64,000 bases of DNA from assembly GCA_009760855.2 (NCBI GenBank), contig WPIO01000042.1, forward strand, positions 2,090,001 through 2,154,000, given 5' to 3'. The notes beneath the pieces are model-generated. The model had not been told where the DNA came from, made no database searches, and was given only the letters and a program-made list of their open reading frames with translations. Origin of the DNA: Cristatella mucedo (lineage: Eukaryota > Bryozoa > Phylactolaemata > Cristatellidae). Positions 13,503-26,700 of the stretch are shown piece after piece. Position numbers and translations under genes: made by a program. Position 1 is the stretch's first letter. Each line of letters starts with the position of its first letter.

Positions 13503-14866
13503 CAGCTTATCTATAAGCTGTGGTGCACTTCGTGATCAGGTCGTGGGCCTCCTTCTTTGTACTATTTAAACTCTCCATCTGACATATGTCATGATTAAAC
13601 ACAGTCTGGCTTTTATTTTACTTCGATTAGGCTTAGCTGTACATATTATTCATTAGCTGATGCTGATTTGCCTCATGCAAGTATATTTCGTTACTTTTGT
13701 CAAGCAATCTGTTCCCATAGCCATCACATAAGACGAGCTCGAGTTTTGAGGCATACATGAATTGCCCAAATAGAGACTAAGTTCTTTAAGGGTGCTAAAA
13801 AAATTTTTCCAACATGAAATCCAACATGAAAAGTGAAGACGTTCTAGCAAGCCCCCAGCAGGTTTTTTCTTTCAAAAATAGCTTGACGGGAGATCCAGTA
13901 AGTGCCTTTAGGTTGTCAATGATGTGAAGCTCATCTGTGTGTTTTCTAGCCACAGCAGAGGCACTGCTGCGACATTAAACGTCAATAAATACTCAAAGAG
14001 CTAAGTTACGTTCTTGTCTGTTATCTAGGCCAAGTTCTTTTAACGGCTGATAGAATAGCGATTTAAATACGCAATATCAGTACTAAATTGATGCTGAGTT
14101 GATAGATAAGAGCCCTGGTTTAACAGGTCGTAATAAAACCATTGAGCACCGATTAGATTTTTTCCTTGCACTATAAAATTGTCTATGGCCTGTCGCGAAG
14201 GTATGGTACATATCACCCAGGTTTGTAAGGTAATTAATGCTTCACGGTTTCCTCTCGCTGGGCATAGCCAGACTGAACTGCACGAGCCTTTCAGGGCCGA
14301 GAGGAGCTACAAGCCGCGAGTTCCGCACGTCGCCGGACGTGCCCCAATAGTAATAACCGATATGGGACATGCCATTCTGACTAGTCGTGGTGTGCTAGCT
14401 AGCCGTAACTGCCACTGGCATCCATTACTACTGTTAACGTGCAAAGGCCGACGACGCGCGCCTTCAAACGGCCACTAGTCTCCAGATTACATCAGATCTC
14501 CCAGATTAGGTAGCACAGAAGTGACAGCCGATGCATCTTTCATGCCCTACTCAAGGGCAGGCACAGAATTACAAGTCACTTCTCGGTGAACTCTCGATGA
14601 CGAACCCGGTCTCTTGTCAATGATGCTCATCTCAATCGCGAAAGAATGAAATTTTGGAAAGTAGTACGGTGAAGGTCAGCTTATTCAGCAGCTTCATTTA
14701 TACACCGTCAGAAGAGATTTGAGGATATCACCTCGATTGTAACAGGCAAACAAGAATTATCTGCTGCGGGACTCAAACCTACGACCGGGCTCATGAAGTT
14801 TTATTACCTTTATTCTAGGCTAAGACCCAGGCCCACACCGTTACTGGGACTTTAATAATGATAATA
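13503..14866. other. No supported gene
   Basis: AT-rich DNA with a few short frames. Nothing recognised. Confidence 0.35.
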
Positions 14867-15010
14867 ATAAAATTCATTTGTATAGCGCTCTAAGAGAACT
14901 TAATCTCTATTTAGACGCTTCATTTATGGCTCAACCCCACGATCTCGGCCAGACCTTGATCGGGGCGAGCACCTACTGGTTGCCGGTGCAGCACAGGCTC
15001 ATTAGATTGG
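14867..15010 (-). mobile_element. tRNA-SINE with LINE-like 3' tail
   Basis: On the minus strand a tRNA-like head (GGTCTGGCCGAGATCGTGGG) leads into AAGCGTCTAAATAGAGATTA and AGTTCTCTTAGAGCGC, then an (ATT)n-type tail. The same architecture is seen at 37798-37945. Confidence 0.7.
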
Positions 15011-15035
15011 CATGCTTCCGTTAATCATTCGATCG

Positions 15036-15120
15036 TGCTTCCTTTACAGCAAATGTTAAGTGCCTAGAAAAAACTGAATTCTCTGAGGGTGCTATAACAA
15101 ATGTACTATTATTATTATTA
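15036..15120 (+). mobile_element. LINE 3' tail
   Basis: TTTACAGCAAATGTTAAGTG, AATTCTCTGAGGGTGC and an (ATT)n end. Confidence 0.8.
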
Positions 15121-15171
15121 GTTACATTGCGTACCTCCTTTCTTACACCCCACTATCCATCACCTGAGGTG

Positions 15172-15342
15172 AATCGTGATGGCTCACTAGATAAGTCGGC
15201 TTCTTTTCACGACCTCGGCCCGAAGTCGCGGGTTCGAATCCTTCGGTGGGCGATCCTTTATTGTCGCTGCAAGCGGTTGTGATTGCCGTAAAGGCTCTTC
15301 TGTCGCTTTACAAAAGAGGCTGTTAAATCGGCTTATATTGTT
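15172..15342 (+). mobile_element. tRNA-derived SINE, best-preserved copy
   Basis: A-box-like TGGCTCACTAG at about 15180 and a canonical B box GGTTCGAATCC at 15231-15241. The body carries GGGCGATCCTTTATTGTCGC, GTAAAGGCTCTTCTGTCGC and GAGGCTGTTAAATCGGCT. It is the reference for the other copies in this window. Confidence 0.85.
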
Positions 15343-17030
15343 ATCATCACTTTTCTGGTTACTGCCCATAAGTCACCCTCAACGTGTCACCTCCTATGCG
15401 TTGAAACTCAAAAGGGGGTTTATCTATTCACTTTGTAATCTAACGAACAAATACTACAGATTTCGACCAACAATTCTGCATTTTGGACGCATACTTTCGC
15501 CCATCCTTGTTGGCACATTTCCAGAGGTCACTCATTGTATTACACTAAAGAGGTGTAGACATGTTTTTGGCAGTTTACCGTGGTGGCTGCTTTCTCGTGG
15601 ATTTGGTTTTTGCAGAACCAAAACCGTCAACGCTCATTTATTCGTTCGTTCAGCTGTACCAAGTAGTAAAACCGAGCTGCAGTACAAAAGACAGGGCAGA
15701 ATAGCACACCTTTCAATTGCTAACTGCATTGACGTACAAGAGAGCCTTGCAGTACAGTGCACGGTCAATCCTACTAATCATCCACTGCTCCTGCGCAGGT
15801 AGGAGTGCATAGGACAGTTGCACAGCAAGCGATGACTTCAGTCATTGCGTTATGTCCATCAACGCCTTGTATAGGCTCACATCAAACCGGACCGAATGAA
15901 GGACGAACCATAGCCAAAGCAAGTTCACCAACTGGGCAGCCAAATGGCTGTCGGCAGAAAAGGTGTGCAATGCAAAACACGATTGCGCCATCGAATGATT
16001 ACTGGAGTAAAGCCAGTCAGTCGTTAACCAGTGAATGCACACTTAATGAACGAAGCGCTGGCTAAAGCAGCATGGTCACCGACTTCTCAACATGAGACAA
16101 ATGAATTGAGACAAATGAATCGTGCATGCACGGCTAGAAAATAAACTAGCCACGTCCAATGGACCGAGTTCACACTCTTAGGCAACTACTTCAACCGCTC
16201 TCATTGGTTCACTAACCCTGCAGAGCAAGCATGAGGTACATTGCAATTTGATATGCAATAGTATTTCAAGATCTCGATGGATACTAAATGGAAGGAAGGA
16301 GGAAGAGGAGGAGGAGGAGAAAGAGGAGGAGGAGGTTGGCAGCAGGAGGTGCTGAGCACTAGGAATGCAAGCGCTCTGCTGCCATGCATATTTTAGATAT
16401 GATACAAATATACGATCTCATGAGTCTGCTGGCTGCAGCTGTAGCTAAAGCACAATAAAGAGAAGAGAAGCAAAGCCAGAACACTTCTAACGAATTTTCT
16501 GTAGAAAATACTAGATCTCTCGTGATGTCATCATCTCGGTGAGGTCGACAATGTAGACTACACCTTGAACAAAGTGGCCAATACAAATTTTCTCCCGAAA
16601 GCAAATTAATTGATGAAAAACATGCTAGCAGCTATGGAAACGTTTGAATTAAGTGACATCAGTCACATACTGGCTTTATGAATGCCCTTTCGGTCGGCAC
16701 TGGCAGAGTGGCATGACACCAAGCAAACTGTTGGCTGGTCCTTTAGATGTTACAAGACACTGAAAATGGAAAGCCTTCATCAAATCGACTGAGCTGCTGG
16801 ATCAGCATCGTCCGATAGCATTGTGACCGCTACTTTGACTACTACCGTGACCACTACTATCGAAGGCCTGAGAAAATATACTCAACCAGTATATCTTGGA
16901 TTTAAGAGCTTACATGCGTAAATACTAGAGTCTGTACCGTCAGACTAAGTTTTCCGACTAAAATACTACCACAACATTCAGCAATATGCTGCCAGCACTC
17001 TCAATATGTCATTGAGAAGTGGCAGGTAGA
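15343..17030. other. Region downstream of XRN1, including probable 3' UTR
   Basis: No second gene supported. On the minus strand an AATAAA lies at 15637-15642. A GGA-rich tract lies at 16288-16337. Confidence 0.4.
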
Positions 17031-17264
17031 TCACTTTCTGCTAAAATTTGCAGCCAGTCTGGGGGCGCGGGCATGTGATTGCTCGGTGTTTGCTTGATTC
17101 CTGTCACGAGATGAGCGTTGTTGAGTGGAAGCCACTGTCGTCGCATCTAGAATGGGTACTGCACCAGCCGCCACAGCAGCATTTGTGATAGGACCTCCTT
17201 CTGGTAGAACGATCGATGGTCGCTGATCGCTGGCAGAATTTGCAAACACTTGCTGTCTTGTAAC
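17031..17264 (-). CDS. XRN1: XRN1 exon u: last exon and stop
   Basis: Acceptor CTGCTACCAG. Encodes VTRQQVFANSASDQ directly after SFVPMQ, as VTKKRVA follows FIPLQ in vertebrates, and ends RAPRLAANFSRK plus TGA (17031-17033), close to the vertebrate RKLAVNFGVSK end. 77 codons plus stop. A distal AATAAA on this strand lies at 15637-15642; no nearer canonical signal was found. Confidence 0.9.
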   Translation of the reverse strand, partial: VTRQQVFANSASDQRPSIVLPEGGPITNAAVAAGAVPILDATTVASTQQRSSRDRNQANTEQSHARAPRLAANFSRK

Positions 17265-18055
17265 CTGGTAGCAGATAGTGAATAAACAAATGCATAAAAA
17301 GAAAGTAAGAAAGAGAGATGAGAGCCAGGGAGTGAGATTGCATGAAAAGAAAGAGAATAAGGCATGAGGAGATAGGCTGTCACACACGTGCATATGGTGT
17401 GCACATGTAGATGTGTATGTATATAAGCAAACATATGCATGCATAAACACACACACACACACACACACACGAGTGAGAAAGGATATAAAAAGCAAGAGGA
17501 CAAGAGGCAAAACCACTGGCAAAAAGAGACACAGACAGACAGACAGATGCAGAAACCAGACATAGAGACCAAGAAAGAGAGACAGAAAAACATCATTTCT
17601 AAACAGTGTTGGCCCAAAATATCCACACACTCTGGGGATCAACAATTGGCCTCGGATATTTCGTGGTTTCCAGGACTGCTGACCAAATTCACCAGAGTTT
17701 CTGATTGTGCAACAAAGACTATCATTCAAAAACCACAACTGCTTCCAAACCAAGCTGAACGGCCAAAAAAGTTAATTTAGCATGCATTTGCACCTATTAG
17801 CCTATCCACAGGCAGCATGCATAATTTGCTACATTTATTCATATTTGTTTGGCACCGATACTGTAAAACACTGCAAGTTGGGTTTAGCATTGTTTCCCAA
17901 GTGTGTGTGTAAATACTTATGCCCGTAAACACTTATTATATAAATACATAATATATATATATACATAAATAAATAAATAAATATATATATTTATACATTA
18001 TATATATCATATATATATATATATATATATATGTATATGATATATATATATATAT

Positions 18056-18129
<74 letters not shown>

Positions 18130-21100
18130 CATATATCACATACAAGCAGACACACACACGGCTACTAAAAAGAGATTAAGTTCTCTGGGTGCTATAACAA
18201 ATGTTTTATTCTTAATAATAATAATAATAATAATACTGCACTTGATAAAGCGCCCTCAGAGAACTTAATCTCTTTCTAGGCGCTTTACATTTGCTGCAAA
18301 GTGATACGCAATAGAATAGTAAGTAAAATCATGCTTGAAAAACAAACAAAATGAATAACATGGTTAGGGGTTACATGCACTGGGTCAGCATGCAAATGTG
18401 GTTAGTGGCAGCATGAACAGTGTCAGCACGCATAAGCACATCGAGGACGAATCACAAGGACCCACTAAATGCTGTCCTAAATAGGTATGTTTTTAAGTTT
18501 CTTTTAAATGTGGTCAGGTCAGGGGATGTTCTGATGCAGGTCGGGAGGGAGTTCCAGGCTGTGGGAGCATACGAGCTAAATGCACGGTCTCCAAAGGATT
18601 TAAGGTTTGTACGAGGTATTTCTAGACTGCTGGATTCCGAAAAGCGAGTGGTACGATGCTTTGCCTGATGGGGTAGTGTATCTGAAAGATAGGCTGGAGC
18701 CATAGAATGAAGAGACCTAAAAGTGAGCGACAAAACCTTGAAGTCAATCCGTTGCTTGACTGGTAACCAGTGCAGGTCGGCGAGAAGTGGAGTAATGTGG
18801 CAACTGCGACGCTCACGACAGACAAGCCTAGCTGTTTCTTACCATTTACTTGTGCACGCATACACACACAGAAACACAGAGTCCCAATTTCAATAATGCT
18901 GAGTCTACACGTAGCGTAAAGGCTCAGGAGTGACATCCTTAGCAATGGAAATGATGGATCGAGCTATGTGGCAATGCATATGTGGTTGTAATGAACAAAA
19001 TCTGCCTAAAATGTCGATGTTTATTTGGAATAAAGCCTTGAAGAAAATTAATAAGCGTTTAACTGCCACCAACTGGACACCAGATCATGACAATACAAGG
19101 ACTGACTGTTGTATATGGCTGCACTCGAGATAAGATTGGACATAAGCATGGCAACCCTCGCAGCGAAGGCAGCTAGCTACAAGGGCTACAAATAGCAGGC
19201 ACAAGGTCCGAGATCGACTTGCAGGGCAAATTTTCCGTGAGTGGCCAATAAAGTACCCAGTAAGCAGAGTAAGCAGCATACAGCTGAACAGGTTCTGTTG
19301 GCCAAGCACCCTGCCCACAAGATGCCTTAAGATTGGTGCTCGTATGTTGGACAGAAGTTGGATAATTTCAACTCTTCGGTAGCAACACACGCCAGGTTCG
19401 AGTAAGCCGTTAAATGGGTGAGGAATACAGAGATGACTAACTGCCTTCAGAACACTGCAGAAGTACAGTACGGCAGAGGCAGTTAATCGCTGGAGGTTTT
19501 TTCCGGTACAAGTATTGGAGCACTGCATCAAATTCCTGGCATTATAGAGCCAAATGTTTAAATCAACTTCCTGCAAAACCTTGGCAGTATGAACCCCTCA
19601 AGATTGCTGAGCGACAGCTTACTTAATCAGCAGGATGATAAGCCTATACAAACTGCAAAGCGAGTCACTTTTTTCCAGACAGTTGTCGAGGTATTGGATT
19701 GACCAAGTCGTTTGCTGCATTTGATTCTCATAGAGCATCCATAGAATAACCTAAACCGGCGGTTAAGAATCTATCCCAACCCACAAGCCAGGGCAAATGA
19801 CCTGTTGGGCGACTGCAAAGGAGGACGTCGCACAAAACTATTCACTGGCTTCTTAAACATAAATTACGATTACGCATATATAAATAAATATATAAATAAC
19901 TTCACTGTACATCACACACACACACATACACACACAAATATATGTGGAGGAAGACATGTGTAGCAGGCAGGGTAAGACAGGACTGAGAAAATAGAGAGAG
20001 ATAAAGAGAATGAAAGAAAGAGAGATATGGAGACTTAAACAGCAGAGCACAAAGAAAAAGAACATGAGATGAATTGCATCCATGCAAAAGTGTATGTTGA
20101 CACTGAGGCAGGAGCAGAGCACATACAGAGACCAAGCAGCATGGAGCAACACTCTGCATACAGCAGCTCACCTGCATAGGCACAAAGGATTGAGGTGGGG
20201 CCATATACATGGTCGGCACCGGTCCGCCAGGCCAAACGACGTTCCCATAATGCATGGGAGATATAAGCCTTGGTATTCCTATGCCAGGAAACATGCCAGA
20301 TGATGGATTGCCTACAAGAGTCACGTGCAAACAGGCACTGAAGAGAATAAAACCAGAAAGACTCAATAAATCCACACCCACATAGTCAAAGAGCAACTTT
20401 AAAGAGGAATGTCAAGAAAATACTTTTGAGAATCTGTTCGACAATCAGATACTTGTTTAGGGTACCATTCGAAGGATAAATATGTTAGAAACAGGATCGG
20501 AAGTTTCTGACGATTTCCATTTAAAAGGAAAGTGATCATGAAAACCAAGTGAAACCCAGATGTAAACCAGAAAAAATATCTACAAATGTCCCAACTTGTT
20601 AAACCTAGGTACATCGCGGTACATGTCTACAGCTTGTTGAGGTACATGCTTGTAACTTTTAAACAGCTTCATTTACAGTGTAGGTTCGTGCCTCGTCCAT
20701 TCGATAACTCGGCCAATACGTCATGGATCATTGCAGAATTTGACAAGTGAGTTCAGCTCTGTTTTTACATCACTACAGTAGTCGATTTCTGATTTCAGAT
20801 AAAAAAAATAATACACTCGATAAAGCGCTCTCAGAACTTAATTTCTTTCTAGGCGCTTTACATTTGCTGCAAAGGAAACATGATCGACTGGTGAGTAATA
20901 TCATGCTTGATAAACAGCATGAATAACATGGTCAGGGGTGACATGCACAGCATCAGCATGCAAGTGTGGTTAGTGGCAGCATGCAACAGTGTTAGCAAGC
21001 ATAAGCACATAAAGAACGAATCACAGGGACTCATAAATAGGTGTGTATTTAGTTTCTTCTTAAATGTGGTCAAGTCGTGGGATGTCGTGATGCAAGTCGG

Positions 21101-23741
21101 GAGTGAGTTCCAGGCTTTAGGAGCATACGAACTAAAGGCACGGTCTCCAAAGATTTTAGGTTTGTACGAGGCATTGATTGGTAAACAGTTAGTTCCCGAA
21201 AAGCGGGTGGTACGATGCTTAGCCTGGTAGGGCAGTAGATCTGATAGGTAGGCTGGAGCCGAAGAATGATGTGACCTAAAAGTGAGCGACAAAACCTTGT
21301 AGTCGATCCGTTGCTTGACTGGTAGCCAGTGCAGGTCGGCGAAAAGTGGTGTGATGTGGCAAGTTCGACACTCACGATTGACAAGCCTAGCTACAGAGTT
21401 TTGCACCAGATGTAAGCGCCTGATTGCACATGCCAGTAGACCAGCAAGCAGTGAGTTACAGAAGTCAAGACGGAATGTCACAAGTAATAATAATAATAAA
21501 AATAATTCACTTGATAAAGCGCCCTCAGAGAACTTAATCTCTCTCTAGGCGCTTTACATTTGCTGTAAAGTGAAATGCAATTGAATGGTAAGTAAAATCA
21601 TGCTTGAAAAAACAAACGAAATGAATAATATGGTTAGGGGTGACATGCACAGGGTCAGTATGCAAATGTGGTTAGTGGCAGCATGCACAGTGTCAGCACG
21701 CATAAGCACAACAAGGACGAATCACAGGGACCCACTAAATGCTGTCCTAAATAGGTGTGTTTTTAGGCTCCTTTTAAATGTGGTCAGGTCAGGGGATGTT
21801 CTGACGCAGGTCGAGAGGGAGTTCCAGGCTTTGGGAGCGTATGAACTAAATGCACGGTCTCCAAAGGATTTAAGGTTTGTATGAGGTATTTCTAGACTGT
21901 TGGATTCCGAAAAGCGGGTGGTACGATGCTTAGCCTGATGGGGTAGTATATCTGACAGATAGGCTGGAGCCATAGAATGAAGGGACCTAAAAGTGAGGGG
22001 CATAAACCAACTTGGGTGTGGTATCCCTGTCTAAACAAGCCCGAACTTTAGCAATGTTATGTAGCTGAAAGAAAGCAGACTTTATTGTGGCCCTGATGAT
22101 ATGGAGATATGTTGAAAGAGCCGATTTTTTAGGGTCAGCCTTTCTAATTTAGCAATCACACTTGGTTTGCTCATTGCTACTAAGTCAGATGAATAAAATA
22201 TTCAAATTATCTATTCGAATTATTAATTATAGTTATTTGAATCAAGTCTGTCGGCTAAAGGAAGCACGTTGAAAGCTGTTGGACACTGAGTGTGCAATAG
22301 AAAACTCCCCATCATGACACCTGCTTAGAATTGCAAGGCTTGCTGGAGTCGGAGACCGTAGAGCAACTCCTCCAAGTCGCACATAACTTTCATGGTCTAC
22401 CTTCACGGTCGGTCTTTCTTCCCTACATTAATACCAACAGGGCTTATACGGTTAAACTAGTCACGAGCAACCAAACAGTGTGAGCCACTCCTTACTCCAG
22501 GGATTGGCTAATGCGATTTCAGCAAGCTATAATTTTCAAGGGCACTAACAAGAGCCTCGACAACCTCATTCAATCTACCGATGATCTAACATGTACGACT
22601 TTAGGTAAAAAACAGACGCGCAGAAAGGTTAGCAACGATCAATACCGACATCTATACAGCACATACATTTCAGTGGTTTCAAAGTACAGAACTAGATCCC
22701 CGAGAGCATCGCAAGCACATGACAGTACTCTCAGAGCTAGCTGAGATACAACATTACATCCCTCGTGCCCCTTTTCTATTTCCCATCTGATTCCCCCACA
22801 TAGACATTGTGTCGATTATAACTTCTTAAATTTTTTTTTCTCTCGAGCCGATGGTGCTAGACGCCTAGCCTCCAGTCGATAAAATGATGCATACAGTTTT
22901 AGCAGTATCGCATACTGTGAATGTTTCTTTTTTTGAAGTCAATACTCAGAAAGAAGAGGCAACACATCTCCGCCAAATTTACGAATGATCAAAAGTGGTA
23001 CATTTTTAATGAGCTTTACTAAAATAACTTCAAAGCACAACAAAAACGCCCAACAAGCCAAGCCCCTGGAACCGGGGTGGGAGGACATGTCCAGGAATTC
23101 ACTAAAGGGCCCAAACCGTTTCAGGAGATGGTCGAAACTTGACTCACACAAGCCTGCCAATGACAGAGGGCAGCACGCTCCTCCTACAGCTGCCCACTTG
23201 ACTTACAAGGGGGGGGGGCATTCCTGGCAAGGCCACCGCCAAGCTCCTGACGGACACTAGTATTTTCCGGGTGGCATCCCACGTGGCTCGGTGGGTATGG
23301 TTGCTGTAGTAAGCCACCGGCTTTCACGGTCGGCACTGTCTGAATGCATACGAATTACTGGTACAAAGCACATGCACTTGGACTGTACTTGACATTCAGA
23401 AGTTTTACACTATTGTTCCTACAGGAAGCTAGTAAATTTATTTGTTTTACTGGCTCTAGCCTAGCCAGCAAAGTCGTCATTGACCACGCTTCTACAGCTA
23501 AATCGTCGCTAACAAGCTTCCTGCAAAAGTAGGACTGTCTGAACAAAGCTGCAAACTCGAACTAAAGCACCAAGAGCTTCCTTCGAGGTGGCAGGAATCA
23601 TTCAATCTACCCGACTGTCCAGTTCAAATTAACAGCGCTGCACACATTTTATTGAGGCAGAATTATGCAGCTAACTTGCAAAAGCAACGAGTTGACTACG
23701 CAAAACGTAGGCAGTCATCAAGACTGGTTGACAAAGGCCAA

Positions 23742-23774
<33 letters not shown>

Positions 23775-26700
23775 GGACTTCAAAAGCCTGGCTAAGCAAA
23801 CTTGCCTGCTGGGGGCGACATATCAGCGACAAAGCAACACACTTTGCAGGGCTAGCGTTGACTGGAAGCGGCAGCTATTTTTTAAAGAAGGCTGCTAGCT
23901 TTGCTCTGAGAAACGTCACCGAATATGGAACGTGCAAAAGCATTGAGGGAGTGATTCGACAGATACTCTTGCAATGATTGCAGCATTATCGGCCCACATG
24001 ACACAAAAGTCTCTTATTATGTACATGACGTCAATAAAATGGACAAGAGTAAATCATGGTGCCACAGCAATCGATTTCTCATCGACGAATAGAGCAAAGT
24101 GAGAACGATAGCATACTGCCAAAGCTTGAATGACGAGCTCGTTATACGAGATTGAAAAAGAGCAGCAGAAAAACGAAGGAATGTTCTTAGACAAAACGTA
24201 CGGCTGCTGATACTCAAACGTTTCACCACATGTAACTAGAGAGCTCTTGCGCAACAGTTATGCGGTTAAATCTTAAGCACCGAATCGCTCGTACCATTTT
24301 CGATGGATTTATATATGTATATGCAATTAGAGTCTGCATTAGGGTCTGCAATTAGAGTCTGCATTATTCATTTTGTTTATTTTTCAAGCATGATTTTACT
24401 TACCATTCAATTGCATTTCACTTTGCAGCAAATGTAAAGCGCCTAGAAAGAGATTAAATTCTCTGAGGGCGCTTTATCAAGTGCATTATTATTAGTATTA
24501 TTAGAGAGTGCCGACCGCTCTACACATGCTCCACACAGTCCCAAACTTCGTGTGCCTCTCTTGCTCTCTTGAGGTCTCGTCAAACTAGTAGAGATTTAAA
24601 TTCACTTTGGCTAAACAGCTTCACCCTGTAGCAGCCCATGAAGATTTATACAAAAGTCTACACCCATCATTTGGTATGCATAGGTCAAAATAATCACAGG
24701 GAGCTACTGACAATGAGGAAGATACGAATATAGAGCTAGAAAGAGTCGTGCTACCGAACATACGTACATGCAGTGGATATGCAGAAAGCAGCCGGAATAC
24801 GCAGTAGATTTGCAGCACAGGACGGGACAGCTAAACATCGTTATGCATGGCTAATGCATGCCAAGCCAAGTAGCATGGCAACGAGTCTGGATGAAAAGCT
24901 GAGGGACAATGATCGCCAGCAACACCGAGCACACTGAGCAGAGCACGGCTGCTGCGCATACCTCCGTGTAGTGCCATTGACGATTGCGCAGAGGCACCAT
25001 AACCAGACCGGCCGGTAGACAGGTGAGAGAACGGATGTCCCCCCACCGCCTGGTGCATTCCATAGATAGCAGCCATGCCAGGCAGCAGCGGCGGCGCAAA
25101 CGACGGGTACTGCATCGGCTGCAAGTGCGCTGTCGCCGGCTGCTGCTGCAGTGGCCAACCGGCCTGCAGTGGTGCAGGTTGATGCCGGAGATGCAGCAGG
25201 GTCGCCACAGCGGCATTCTCGGCAGCCGCGTCCCTGCTGTCGGCCACTGCGCCCCGGATGCTCAATCCGTTCGGCAGCACCACGTGAGCAACAATCTGGT
25301 TCTGAAAACCCAAACGACACCCAACATGATACATGCCTCTATCGCTCCTCGAAACACTGCCAGCCGACGACATCGCCGCTTGAGACACTTTGCTCCGGCA
25401 GCCTGCATCATGCACGCTCGAGCAAGTGACCACTGCCGCAGCGGTAGAGCCACGCTTTGGCGGCTGTACCTGCTGCAGCCACGCCCACTCGACCAGTGGT
25501 GGAGGAAAGCCAGAGGCATGCAGTGCGTCGGCCAGCTCACGCATCCGGGAGCCGAGAGGCGCCACGGCCTCCGTAGGCTTCGATGGCCAGTCGGCTGGCT
25601 GCGGAAGCAGAGTGGCAGCAGCAGTGTTCGCTGCACCGGGAGCCCAGCCCGGGCTCCCAGTCAGGGTGGCACGTGCGTAGCCCGAAGTAGCAGCAGAGGG
25701 CGACAAAGACTTGGCGGTGGTGAATGTGTCTGGCGGTGACTGGTGGCGATCACCGACGGCGTGGGCAGCCTCCACGTGGCTCGCCGGAGGCACCGACTGG
25801 CTCGTCTGCAGCTGCGGTGGCAACGGAAGGGCTGCAGGCCGAGTGCTTTCGACAGTGGCCCCTGTCACACTGGTAGCCGGAGCCCGACGGGAAGCGTGGT
25901 CATGCTTGGGCGGCATGGACGGCCGGCCTGTCGCGGCCTGCAATTCGTTGCTGGGCGGCTGTACTGCAGACTGAGCTGCAGACTGGGCTGCAGACTGGGC
26001 TGCAGACTGGGCTGCAGACTGGGCTGCAGACTGAGCTGCAGACTGAGCTGAAGACTGAGCTGCAGACTGGGCTGCAGACTGGGCTGCTGACTGGGCACGG
26101 TTGACTGAACTGAACAGCTCCTCGACCGTGATCTTCTTGTGGATAGCTGTGCCTTCAGCGACTGCCGGTTGGTCAACCTGCATGCAAAGGGCAGCAACGA
26201 TGGCATAACGATCGCCCGAACAATGCTGGCTGCAACCTGGCCTGGCCCAGCCTCTGACATGCTACGGCACCATGGCTGCCCAGCAAGTGAGCATCGATTG
26301 ATTTTAGAAGATTTTAGAAGAGCAATATTTTCTACAACGGCGACCGACCAAAGGCCCTCTGATGTGAGACAGAGCACCAAAACGATAGCTTTGAGCAGAG
26401 GGTGTGCCTGCAACCTGTTGATTTTCTGGGCCACGGCTCTACCAATTCAGCCACCAAGACTGCAGTAATTTCAACACCCGACACGAGGCTTCAGAGCTTC
26501 GACTTTAAATTTCTACTTAAGCGCTCCAGCCGAATATCGACGTAGTGTCTACATGCATGTGTGTGATTTTAATTGCAAATCGGGCACTTAGCTGCAAAAT
26601 CAGTGGTCAGCAACATCGACAGCAGAAAGCAAGTATACGTTGTACGGCTAATGAAAGTCGAGGCAAATAGGGACACCTTGATCACATGATAACAAGCGCT

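Noticed and set aside
15180-15260. A possible functional tRNA gene
   Set aside because: A and B boxes are present but no cloverleaf acceptor stem closes, and the same body recurs as SINE copies.
17147-17753. Minus frames of 159 and 240 codons rich in Cys, Phe and Leu
   Set aside because: Most of the 240-codon frame is XRN1 intron with (CA)n; only its last 77 codons, after the acceptor at 17265, are exon. The 159-codon frame is a shadow.
24984-25739. Plus-strand frame of 251 codons opposite XRN1 exon s
   Set aside because: Shadow of the GC-rich coding exon on the other strand.
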